Part shown: positions 57,815-64,000 of the stretch, in pieces
How positions within the stretch are numbered: the first letter of the stretch is position 1
Layout of the letters: every line of letters starts with the position of its first letter
Assembly (NCBI RefSeq): GCF_035581345.1
Contig: NZ_CP141608.1
Coordinates: 3,874,501 to 3,938,500 of the forward strand
Source of the DNA: Pseudomonas sp. JQ170C
GTDB lineage: Bacteria > Pseudomonadota > Gammaproteobacteria > Pseudomonadales > Pseudomonadaceae
DNA length: 64,000 bases
Reading direction: 5' to 3'
Notes under the pieces: model-generated
Databases searched by the model: none
What the model saw: only the letters and a program-made list of their open reading frames with translations
What the model was told of the DNA's origin: nothing
Program-made: the position numbers and the translations under genes

Positions 57815-58117
57815 ATGGCCACCAACCTGACCCGGAACATCCCTCGCGACCTCAAGCAGTCACTGGGCAAGCGCGTGATTGATGAGTGCATCGACGTGCT
57901 GATGCTGATTGCCCGGGCCAACGCATCGCAGGACAAGCGCCCGCATCTGACAAAGCTGGTTGAAAAGGTACAGGTGATCGAGTTCCTGATGCGGCTGTTC
58001 AAGGAAAGCCGGTTCATCAGCGTGCCACAGCACGCCAAAACGATGGAGGTCACCACCTTGATCGGTAAACAGGCCAACGCCTGGAAACGCTCCACCCCAA
58101 CCGCGCCCGCTACCTGA
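57815..58117 (+). CDS. avd: DGR accessory variability determinant (Avd-like four-helix protein), truncated by an in-frame stop
   Basis: 100 residues from ATG 57815: MATNLTRNIPRDLKQSLGKR, then IDECIDVLMLIARANASQDK and SVPQHAKTMEVTTLIGKQAN. Basic helical bundle protein, matching the small Avd family encoded next to DGR reverse transcriptases, which form a pentamer and bind RT and TR RNA. In the same frame upstream, ATG 57761 with AAGGAGG starts MAMHTDLSIYKSSLGLL and then TAA at 57812-57814. That is the family's usual N-terminus, so avd is broken by one stop; the shorter product may be made from 57815 (inference). Confidence 0.75.
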   Translation: MATNLTRNIPRDLKQSLGKRVIDECIDVLMLIARANASQDKRPHLTKLVEKVQVIEFLMRLFKESRFISVPQHAKTMEVTTLIGKQANAWKRSTPTAPAT

Positions 58118-58279
58118 GAGTCACGGCTTTCAGGTCTGTGCGAATTGAACCTGGTCGTGCCGCTGACCTCTGGTCACCGCCATGCGCACCCTGGATACCG
58201 CCGGTCTAAAGCGTCCGTGTAGGTCCAGCGCAGTTTGCCCGCTGAGGATTCGGCAGGCCAACGTAGATAGCACGACAGG

Positions 58280-58380
58280 TCGCAGCGCTCCGCCAACAAC
58301 GCATTCAACATGAACTTCGATGATGGCAATCAGAACAACAACGACAAGAACGACGAGCTCCGCGTCCGCCCCGTCCGCAG
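58280..58380 (+). repeat. DGR template repeat (TR)
   Basis: 101 bp, 30 adenines, rich in AAC codons in the VR-equivalent frame (SQRSANNAFNMNFDDGNQNN). Non-coding for a target, so it is the RNA template for reverse transcription with mutation at adenines. Its 3' end (GAGCTCCGCG...) is the constant homing-initiation part. The last 61 bp overlap the start of the RT open frame, in a different reading frame. The 58118-58279 gap before it holds no gene. Confidence 0.93.
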
Positions 58381-59474
58381 CTTCAACGCCCTACCCGTTC
58401 AGCGATTTGGTTCAGGCCTATTACGACTGCCGTCGCTCGAAGCGCAACAGCGCCAGCGCGCTGGCTTTCGAGATGAACCTGGAGCTGAACCTGACAGCGC
58501 TTCACCGCGACCTGGTGACCGGCCAATACCGGCCAGGCCGCTCTATCTGTTTCGTGGACACCCGGCCCAAGCCCCGCGAGGTGTGGGCCGCCGACTTCCG
58601 CGACCGCATCGTGCACCACCTGCTGTACAACCACATTGGCCCAGGCATCGAGCGCAGCTTCATAGCGGACAGCTGCGCCTGTATCCGAGAGCGCGGCACG
58701 CTATACGCCGCCCGGCGCCTTGAGGCGAAGATCCGCAGCCAGACGCAGAACTGGTCGAAGCCAGCCTTCTACCTGAAGTGCGACCTGGCCAACTTCTTCG
58801 TGGCCATCGACAAGCGTGTGCTGGCCGGACAACTGTCGGCCAGGATCGCTGAGCCCTGGTGGCGTGCCCAAGCCCTGCAGGTGCTGATGCACGACCCGCG
58901 CGAGAACTACCAAGTCCGCAGCCCGGCGTACCTGTTCAACCGGGTACCGAAGCACAAGCGCCTGACCGCGCAGCCTGCACACCTGGGCCTGCCGATCGGC
59001 AATCTGTCGTCGCAGTTCTTCGCCAACATCTACCTCGACGCCTTGGATCAGTTCTGCAAGCACCGGCTGGGCGCGCGGCATTACGTGCGATATGTCGACG
59101 ACTTCGTGCTGCTGCATGAATCCCCCCAGCAACTGAACGCCTGGAAGGCCGAGATCGAAGCGTTCCTGCCGAAACTGGGCGCCAGGTTGAACCCATCGAA
59201 GACCATCCTGCAGCCGATTGACCGAGGCGTGGACTTCGTTGGGCATGTGATCAAGCCCTGGCGACGTACAACCCGCAAGCGATCCGTGGCGCAGGCCATT
59301 AAGCGCACCGCAGCGGTACCAGCCGAGCAGTTACGCGAGACCGCCAACAGCTACTTCGGCCTGCTCACTCAGGCCAGTCACAGCCAGAAGGACCGCGCCG
59401 ACCTGGCCAACCTGGTGCTTAGGCGCGGGCACGTCGTCAACGGCGAGCTGACCAAGACCTACCCGAAGCGATAG
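58320..59474 (+). CDS. DGR reverse transcriptase
   Basis: 384 residues from ATG 58320; TGA at 58311-58313 closes the frame before it. The first 22 residues come from the TR sequence and look unnatural, so a start further inside is possible; the conserved part begins at PFSDLVQAYYDCRRSKRNSA. RT motifs: FRDRIVHHLLYNHI, YLKCDLANFFVAIDK (catalytic Asp), LPIGNLSSQFFANIYLDALD (the DGR-type IGxxxSQ) and RYVDDFVLLHES (catalytic YVDD, about residue 256). No nuclease or integrase domain. Makes mutagenic cDNA of the TR with adenine misincorporation. Confidence 0.95.
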   Translation: MMAIRTTTTRTTSSASAPSAASTPYPFSDLVQAYYDCRRSKRNSASALAFEMNLELNLTALHRDLVTGQYRPGRSICFVDTRPKPREVWAADFRDRIVHHLLYNHIGPGIERSFIADSCACIRERGTLYAARRLEAKIRSQTQNWSKPAFYLKCDLANFFVAIDKRVLAGQLSARIAEPWWRAQALQVLMHDPRENYQVRSPAYLFNRVPKHKRLTAQPAHLGLPIGNLSSQFFANIYLDALDQFCKHRLGARHYVRYVDDFVLLHESPQQLNAWKAEIEAFLPKLGARLNPSKTILQPIDRGVDFVGHVIKPWRRTTRKRSVAQAIKRTAAVPAEQLRETANSYFGLLTQASHSQKDRADLANLVLRRGHVVNGELTKTYPKR

Positions 59475-59524
59475 AAATCCAATCAACGAATCACGCAGTC
59501 CGGCGATGGCAGTGCTTGGAGCGG

Positions 59525-59746
59525 TTACCCCTTTCGCCGAACGTCTTCGATTGCAGCGTGGTTGCTGGTTACTGCCGTAAAGCTCCCTGTGAAACAGTGG
59601 CGCAGCTCTCTTGGCATCTCGAAGGAGAAATGCACAAGCCAAGATCCATCGCCCAGCTGAATGGTTTCCCGACGGTATCGCTCCACCTCAGCCACTTCGA
59701 TTCCGACTTCAACTGCAACTTCTTGATTGGTTGGTTCGGTATCCAT
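59525..59746 (-). CDS. Small hypothetical phage protein
   Basis: 73 residues; MDTEPTNQEVAVEVGIEVAE, then YRRETIQLGDGSWLVHFSFE and a short acidic end. GGAGGTGAG lies before the ATG. Compact alpha/beta; function unknown. Opposite strand to the RT. Confidence 0.55.
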   Translation of the reverse strand: MDTEPTNQEVAVEVGIEVAEVERYRRETIQLGDGSWLVHFSFEMPRELRHCFTGSFTAVTSNHAAIEDVRRKG

Positions 59747-59849
59747 CGACTTCTCACCTCCGCTGAATTAAGTGACCTCTCGCAGATTTAGCGATAGCAC
59801 ATAGACATCACAACCACCAATTTTCACGCCACCCCGGCGAGGTATCCCC

Positions 59850-60119
59850 ATGCCCCCAGATAACCAACTCGGCAGCATCGTTCAAATGGTCCCATGTGAC
59901 GATGGCCTGCACCTGATCCAGCTTGATGAGAACTTGAGTCACTACGGGTGGGTATTCCGAAAGGTCGAGGGTGGCGAGCCCTTCTCAGTGCGCAAAGCGA
60001 CTGAGCACGAAATGGCGCACGCCAAAGCTCGTCAGCATCTGCGAGCAGGCGCTGCGCAAATAGCAGCCCAATACAATCCCAGCCACCCAGCACCAAAGCG
60101 ACGGCTTCAGCGCCGGTGA
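59850..60119 (+). CDS. Hypothetical phage early protein
   Basis: 89 residues; MPPDNQLGSIVQMVPCDDGL, with a hydrophilic helical C-term. GAGG ribosome site. It is followed at once by the next gene (stop and start one base apart), forming a small plus-strand early operon. Function unknown. Confidence 0.6.
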   Translation: MPPDNQLGSIVQMVPCDDGLHLIQLDENLSHYGWVFRKVEGGEPFSVRKATEHEMAHAKARQHLRAGAAQIAAQYNPSHPAPKRRLQRR

Positions 60120-60120
60120 C

Positions 60121-60315
60121 ATGGCCGACCAAGGTGCCAAGGCGTCCCGGGATGGGCAGCGGGCTCTGGTGCTGCCAGATCGCGAGCTGTACACCAAGTA
60201 CCTGCCTGGCGCGATCCCGAAAAATGCGGCTGAAGTGAACAGCTACAAGGAAGGCTGGAACTCCTGTCTCGAGGAAGTCAGCCGCCTGAACGAAGCAGCT
60301 ACTACCCCAGAGTAA
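60121..60315 (+). CDS. Hypothetical phage early protein
   Basis: 64 residues; MADQGAKASRDGQRALVLPD, then AAEVNSYKEGWNSCLEEVSR. Likely co-translated with the gene before it. No domain recognised. Confidence 0.6.
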   Translation: MADQGAKASRDGQRALVLPDRELYTKYLPGAIPKNAAEVNSYKEGWNSCLEEVSRLNEAATTPE

Positions 60316-60369
60316 CCAAGGAGTACATTTGCACTCCAACCCTCTCCCCACTATCGAAGAGCTACTCGG

Positions 60370-60585
60370 TCAGGCCTCACTAGGGGTGCGCCGCTTGACT
60401 TGAGGGACATTTGAGGTGGCGAGCTTTCGGGCCAGCGCTACACCCCAACCCAGCGCCCTGGTCATCGACTCACCAGGCCTGGAGTTGTAAGCCTCTACAT
60501 GCAAGGCCATTCCTGATGGCCCATAAACGCCGATGAACATTTGCGTGTTCCCAGTGCGTGATAGGCACACTTGTACGTCGATCAT
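60370..60585 (-). CDS. Hypothetical phage protein
   Basis: 71 residues; MIDVQVCLSRTGNTQMFIGV, then MALHVEAYNSRPGESMTRAL. Beta-rich start and helical end with a Lys/Arg tail. Weak ribosome site. The 60586-60837 gap after it on the right shows no gene and should contain promoters for both directions. Confidence 0.5.
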   Translation of the reverse strand: MIDVQVCLSRTGNTQMFIGVYGPSGMALHVEAYNSRPGESMTRALGWGVALARKLATSNVPQVKRRTPSEA

Positions 60586-60837
60586 TGTTCCATCGTCGAG
60601 CGTTTCATCATGGAACCTGTACTGGGTCAGCCCACAGCCAAAAAGCTTCGCCTCGTATTCTCATGTCACCCATACGACTTTAGTCTTATATGTGTAAAAG
60701 CCACCATAGACAAAGCCAAGTGACAAGCAGCACCTCGCGACTGGATTGATTGCTGAATCAGACAACCGGCTGAAAACCCTGTACCGAACTTCATTCCCTG
60801 TACAACTTTCAGCCGCGATAGCGGCAAGGACGAAGTC

Positions 60838-61158
60838 ATGCCTGAAAAAAATATTGCCCTCGACTCAATCGACCTGGATGCCCTGTACGTCGCCGCCAAA
60901 GCCGCAGCCGAGGACGTGATTCGCTCGCACGGCTGGAAAGGCATGGTCGAGGATGCCGATATGCTCCGAACGGATGAGCGCTACTTAGTGTTGGCTGATC
61001 TCACCGTGATAGCTGGCCTCATCGTTGAACTGAAGGATCTTCGGCTCGCACTGGGCGGCATGCTGTTCGCCTTCGACGATGGCGCTGGTGCGGACTGGTC
61101 GCGAGGCCTTCTAGACCATGCCCGCAAGATCGCGCCTGCAGTCGAGTTCAAGCCATGA
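60838..61158 (+). CDS. Hypothetical phage protein
   Basis: 106 residues; MPEKNIALDSIDLDALYVAA, AEDVIRSHGWKGMVEDADML and a helical end. Acidic cytoplasmic protein. AAGGACG lies upstream. Stop overlaps the next tiny ORF by 4 bp. Confidence 0.6.
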   Translation: MPEKNIALDSIDLDALYVAAKAAAEDVIRSHGWKGMVEDADMLRTDERYLVLADLTVIAGLIVELKDLRLALGGMLFAFDDGAGADWSRGLLDHARKIAPAVEFKP

Positions 61159-61220
61159 TCCTCCTGCCCCTCGCCGCCCCGCTCTACATGGCCTATTTGA
61201 TCTACAGGGGGGCGAAATAA
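61155..61220 (+). CDS. Tiny hydrophobic ORF
   Basis: 21 residues, MILLPLAAPLYMAYLIYRGA, one transmembrane stretch. Overlaps the preceding stop by 4 bp and the next start by 1 bp, typical of translational coupling in phage early operons. May only be a coupling leader. Confidence 0.4.
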   Translation: MILLPLAAPLYMAYLIYRGAK

Positions 61221-61528
61221 TGACCGACATCGGCCACGGTGTGCTAATGCCAAAGGAACTTGTGCTTGACCGCGAGCACCGCAGTCAGAAGCCCGCGCGC
61301 CGGTTTGTCGCGGTAGTCCACGGCTGGCACGTTCACAGCAACGGCTTCAACGTGCACGAGCTCCAGGCCTGGATACTCGAAGAGGCGAACAAGGAAGCCT
61401 GCTGGCTTTGCGATCAGCGCGATGCCGCGTTCGATCGGTGCGCCTGGGTGGTGGTCGAGATCGAGGCTCACGAACACCTTCCGCGCCGCCTGACCTGGCG
61501 TGAACGGCTCACCGGCCGCATCAAGTAA
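61220..61528 (+). CDS. Hypothetical phage protein
   Basis: 102 residues from ATG 61220, with GGGGGGCGA upstream. MTDIGHGVLMPKELVLDREH, VVHGWHVHSNGFNVHELQAW, and CWLCDQRDAAFDRCAWVVVE. Rich in His and Cys, so may bind metal. No family recognised. Confidence 0.6.
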   Translation: MTDIGHGVLMPKELVLDREHRSQKPARRFVAVVHGWHVHSNGFNVHELQAWILEEANKEACWLCDQRDAAFDRCAWVVVEIEAHEHLPRRLTWRERLTGRIK

Positions 61529-61580
61529 CCCCTCCCCCTACAACAACTCAATCCTGCCGGAAAGCGGGCGAGGACGACCC

Positions 61581-61919
61581 GTGCTCAAACAAATCGGAAG
61601 GTTCATCACCGAACCACTTCGCAAAGGGGACAAGCATCGTCCGCTGAAATGGCGGATGGGCATGCGCCTCAACCACATCCACCTGGACCTTCACTGCAAT
61701 CACCCGCGCACCTGGAATGCAATCGTGCTGGTCGGCCGGTGGCTGATCTACAAGCCGTTCGGGCACCCATGGACGCGGTTCTCGCCGGTGAAGTACGGCG
61801 ACTTTGGCGACTCGCGGATGTGCAGAGTGTGCCGGACCAGTCACAGCCCGCATCGCGGAATCGACACGTACCACGAAACTCATCGACGCGGCGGCTGGAC
61901 CAAGATCACGAATCCGTAA
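61581..61919 (+). CDS. Hypothetical phage protein (zinc-ribbon-like)
   Basis: 112 residues from GTG 61581. MLKQIGRFITEPLRKGDKHR, then a histidine/arginine-rich body and MCRVCRTSHSPHRGIDTYHE, a CxxC motif with following histidines that may bind zinc. Basic, cytoplasmic; could bind nucleic acid. Start uncertain. Confidence 0.5.
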   Translation: MLKQIGRFITEPLRKGDKHRPLKWRMGMRLNHIHLDLHCNHPRTWNAIVLVGRWLIYKPFGHPWTRFSPVKYGDFGDSRMCRVCRTSHSPHRGIDTYHETHRRGGWTKITNP

Positions 61920-61961
61920 CCCTTCCAAACCTCTGCCGCCATGCGCGGCGTGGAGACAATC

Positions 61962-62306
61962 ATGCAAGACGAAGAAAGGCAGCCCATCGCCCATGCGTCC
62001 GACAAAGTTCCTGAGAAACGCATGGCGGAACTCATCGGCACAACCAAGCGCGCCCTGGAGGGCAAACGAAGCCGAGGCGTGATCCCCGAGGGGGTCTGGA
62101 AAAAGATCGACGGAAGGATTTTCTACAGCATCAGGAGGTACGAGGCGTGGCTGGAAGGAGAATGGGGTTACCCACTGGAGTCGATTACATTGGCAAATCA
62201 ATTCGCATCCGTTTCACTTGGAATGGCGAGCACCGAACTGAAACCCTCGCGTATCCCCAGACCGCGAAGGGGGTCAAAGCGGCCGCTGATCTACGCGCTC
62301 AGGTAG
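61962..62306 (+). CDS. Excisionase-like DNA-binding protein
   Basis: 114 residues from ATG 61962 with TGGAGA upstream. PEKRMAELIGTTKRALEGKR followed by GVIPEGVWKKIDGRIFYSIR and YEAWLEGEW is the small winged-helix recombination directionality factor of phage integrase modules. The C-terminal 50 residues overlap the integrase start. It would direct excision at attL/attR. Confidence 0.75.
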   Translation: MQDEERQPIAHASDKVPEKRMAELIGTTKRALEGKRSRGVIPEGVWKKIDGRIFYSIRRYEAWLEGEWGYPLESITLANQFASVSLGMASTELKPSRIPRPRRGSKRPLIYALR

Positions 62307-63340
62307 TCAGTCTCGCGAAACATGGCGTACTGGACGAAAAGCGGTACGCCGAGCTGTTCCCGAACTCGAGTTACGGGGCTAGGCCCACCGAGATTCTCTT
62401 TGGTGAGTACGCACAAAGCTGGCTGGACAGCCTGGAGGTCGTCAAGGATACCCGGGTGAACTACAAGGGATTGATGAACAACTACTGGATGCCGTACTTG
62501 GCGACGCTGCCCATGACGGCGGTAACTCCTATGGTGCTGAGGAAGGCGGTCGCTGAGACCGAGTGGAAAAGCTCGACAGTCAAACGCGCTGCGATCGCCC
62601 GGGTCAAGGCGATGTTTCGTGCAGCCGTCTACGACGAGGTTGTGGAGAGGAACCTGGCGGCATCCATTCAACTGCCGCAGAATATCAAGAAGCAGATCGA
62701 GCCATTTTCGGTTGAAGAAGCAGATGCCTTGATCGCCTGGATGTACGCCAACTTCTCCCAGTGCCTGCAGGTAGTAGCCGCGTTCTATGAGTTCGCGTTC
62801 TACACCGGCATGTGGACAGGCGAGATAATGGCGCTGCGATGGGATGAGATCAACTTCGAGCAGAAGACCGCTCACGTTTGCAGGATCGTGGTGGAGAACC
62901 AGGTGGTTGAGCGCACCAAGACGAAGTACACACGGACGGTGATGTTGAACAGCAGGGCCTTGGGCGCGCTGGCAGCAGCCCGTCGGATCGCCGACGATCG
63001 CGCAAAACACAAGCGAAGGGTCTCTACCAGCTCACCCTTCATCTTCCAGCCTTCCGGAAGCTCGCCGCACATGAAGGTGCCGGAAACCCCCGGCCAGCAC
63101 TTCAATCGTGCCGTTGGCGCGGTCGGCATTCAACCCCGCTCTCAATACAACTGCCGCCACACGTATGCCACCATGTGCCTTATGTCGGGAATGAATCCTG
63201 CCTTCATTGCCGGGCAGTTGGGGCACTCCGTCCAGGTGCTACTGTCGACCTATGCGAAGTGGTTGAATTCAGCCAATGACTGGACCGAACTGGCCAAGTT
63301 GGAAATGCAGCTAATTGGTACAGAATTGGTACAGGATTAA
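62147..63340 (+). CDS. int: Phage tyrosine integrase with first catalytic Arg changed to Trp
   Basis: 397 residues from GTG 62147 (GGAGG upstream). N-terminal SAM-like core-binding domain, then the catalytic domain at about 190-390. FAFYTGMWTGEIMALRWDEI aligns with the TG-x-R-x-GE box of tyrosine recombinases, with Trp (TGG) for the invariant Arg (CGG by one transition). The other boxes are kept: NCRHTYATMCLMSGM and GQLGHSVQVLLSTYAKWL with the nucleophile Tyr. The stop codon lies inside the attR repeat. The protein is probably inactive for strand cleavage. Confidence 0.9.
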   Translation: MAGRRMGLPTGVDYIGKSIRIRFTWNGEHRTETLAYPQTAKGVKAAADLRAQVVSLAKHGVLDEKRYAELFPNSSYGARPTEILFGEYAQSWLDSLEVVKDTRVNYKGLMNNYWMPYLATLPMTAVTPMVLRKAVAETEWKSSTVKRAAIARVKAMFRAAVYDEVVERNLAASIQLPQNIKKQIEPFSVEEADALIAWMYANFSQCLQVVAAFYEFAFYTGMWTGEIMALRWDEINFEQKTAHVCRIVVENQVVERTKTKYTRTVMLNSRALGALAAARRIADDRAKHKRRVSTSSPFIFQPSGSSPHMKVPETPGQHFNRAVGAVGIQPRSQYNCRHTYATMCLMSGMNPAFIAGQLGHSVQVLLSTYAKWLNSANDWTELAKLEMQLIGTELVQD

Positions 63341-63384
63341 ATCTTTTTCATATTTGCCCCAGCAGATACGGCGCAATCGACAGC
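63331..63384. repeat. attR: 54-bp direct repeat bounding the prophage remnant
   Basis: Identical to 53548-53601. It overlaps the last 10 bases of the integrase gene and ends 88 bp before the pbpG start. Confidence 0.92.
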
Positions 63385-63472
63385 CGTTCAGCCATACTCC
63401 AGAATGCAGCGGTTTTTTTGGGGGAAAACCCTTGCACAGCCAACGACATAACAACTTTTAGTGAGCCTCAAC

Positions 63473-64000
63473 GTGAAAACTTCCCTTTCGATTCTAAGCC
63501 TGCTGCTGTTGCTCACGGGTACCGCGACTGTCACCACAGCCGCTGCTGCGCAACCCCCGGCCCAGGTGCAACGCGATCCCGCCAAGTTGCACCTGGCTTC
63601 CGGTGCTGCGTTGCTGATCGATCTGCAGACCAACAAGGTGCTCTACGCCAACAACCCTGACAGGGTGGTGCCGATTGCCTCGGTGACCAAGCTGATGACC
63701 GGCATGGTGGTGCTCGACGCCAAGCAGAACATGGATGAAATGCTCACGGTCACCATCGCCCAGAACAAGGAAATGAAAGGCGTGTATTCGCGCGTGCGGC
63801 TGGGCAGCCAGCTCAACCGCAAGGACATGCTGCTGATCACCCTGATGTCGTCGGAAAACCGCGCTGCCTCTACCCTGGCCCACAACTACCCAGGCGGCTA
63901 CAGCGCCTTCATCAAGGCAATGAACGCCAAGGCCAAGGCCCTGGGCATGACCCAGACCCGTTATGTCGAACCCACGGGGCTGTCGCACAGCAACGTCTCC
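63473..64000 (+). CDS. pbpG: D-alanyl-D-alanine endopeptidase PbpG (PBP7 family), C-term outside window
   Basis: First 176 residues of a low-molecular-mass penicillin-binding protein; the gene runs off the right edge. Signal peptide [20 protein letters not shown]...AAA, then [20 protein letters not shown] with the SxxK nucleophile, and [19 protein letters not shown] with the SxN motif. It cleaves D-Ala-meso-DAP cross-links in the periplasm. GTG start with GAG upstream; the prophage lies directly before it and may affect its promoter. Confidence 0.93.
   Translation, partial: MKTSLSILSLLLLLTGTATVTTAAAAQPPAQVQRDPAKLHLASGAALLIDLQTNKVLYANNPDRVVPIASVTKLMTGMVVLDAKQNMDEMLTVTIAQNKEMKGVYSRVRLGSQLNRKDMLLITLMSSENRAASTLAHNYPGGYSAFIKAMNAKAKALGMTQTRYVEPTGLSHSNVS

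Larger units (their letters stand above)
53548..63384. mobile_element. Integrated prophage remnant carrying a diversity-generating retroelement
   Basis: 9.8 kb between perfect 54-bp repeats, with an integrase gene ending inside the right repeat and an excisionase gene before it. Contents: two lysis-type genes (minus strand), a cargo glycosyltransferase, two truncated gene ends, a complete DGR, and small early genes. No capsid, portal, terminase or tail-tube genes are present, so it cannot make particles. The integrase lacks its first catalytic Arg, so excision is also doubtful. The element sits upstream of pbpG. Confidence 0.9.

Overview
The window is a chromosomal segment of a fluorescent, P. 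putida-like Pseudomonas. The evidence is the GC-rich coding with short intergenic gaps, the order thrS-infC-rpmI-rplT-pheS-pheT-ihfA-merR-tRNA-Pro, a DUF1654/endA pair, a rbs operon with a nucleoside hydrolase, PuuB- and PuuP-like polyamine genes, and REP-type palindromes. No species can be fixed from the sequence alone.

Layout: 1-13.7 kb is metabolic. It holds an acetylpolyamine amidohydrolase, an M20-type carbamoyl-amino-acid hydrolase, an MHS-family transporter with a divergent LysR regulator, a PuuP-like permease, a chemoreceptor, then a second MHS transporter with an acyl-CoA ligase, a thiolase and a PAS-LuxR regulator. From 13.8 to 18.9 kb is an accessory island of small secreted or unknown proteins, each with its own terminator. 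It ends in a decayed tyrosine integrase at the 3' end of tRNA-Pro(GGG). From 18.9 to 26.3 kb is the translation cluster on the minus strand; thrS has a leader hairpin that imitates a tRNA-Thr anticodon arm. From 26.6 to 35.5 kb are small proteins and the complete rbsBACRKD-nucleoside hydrolase operon with a LacI-type operator. From 35.8 to 53.4 kb are housekeeping and accessory genes: periplasmic glutaminase-asparaginase, an SOS-box-controlled DUF1654/endonuclease I pair, tandem tRNA-Val, PuuB-like oxidase, TerC, NhaR, SstT, YceH, an AroE-like dehydrogenase, a MATE pump and an arylsulfatase.

The most striking region is 53,548-63,384. It is a 9.8-kb prophage remnant bounded by perfect 54-bp direct repeats (attL/attR) and inserted just upstream of pbpG. 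It keeps lysis genes, a glycosyltransferase cargo gene, small early genes, an excisionase and an integrase. It has no capsid, portal, terminase or tail module. Two truncated genes meeting head to head near 56.19 kb mark the probable deletion that removed them.

Inside this remnant is a diversity-generating retroelement (DGR): two variable-protein genes with 101-bp variable repeats (VR1, VR2), an Avd-like accessory gene, a 101-bp template repeat (TR) and a reverse transcriptase with a YVDD centre. TR-VR differences fall almost wholly at template adenines (12 of 13 for VR2, 16 of 20 for VR1), the signature of adenine-directed mutagenic homing. The TR overlaps the start of the reverse transcriptase gene. 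The first target has an in-frame TGA and avd has an in-frame TAA after codon 17. The integrase has Trp where the first catalytic Arg should be. The element therefore looks immobilised, with a DGR whose second target is intact.
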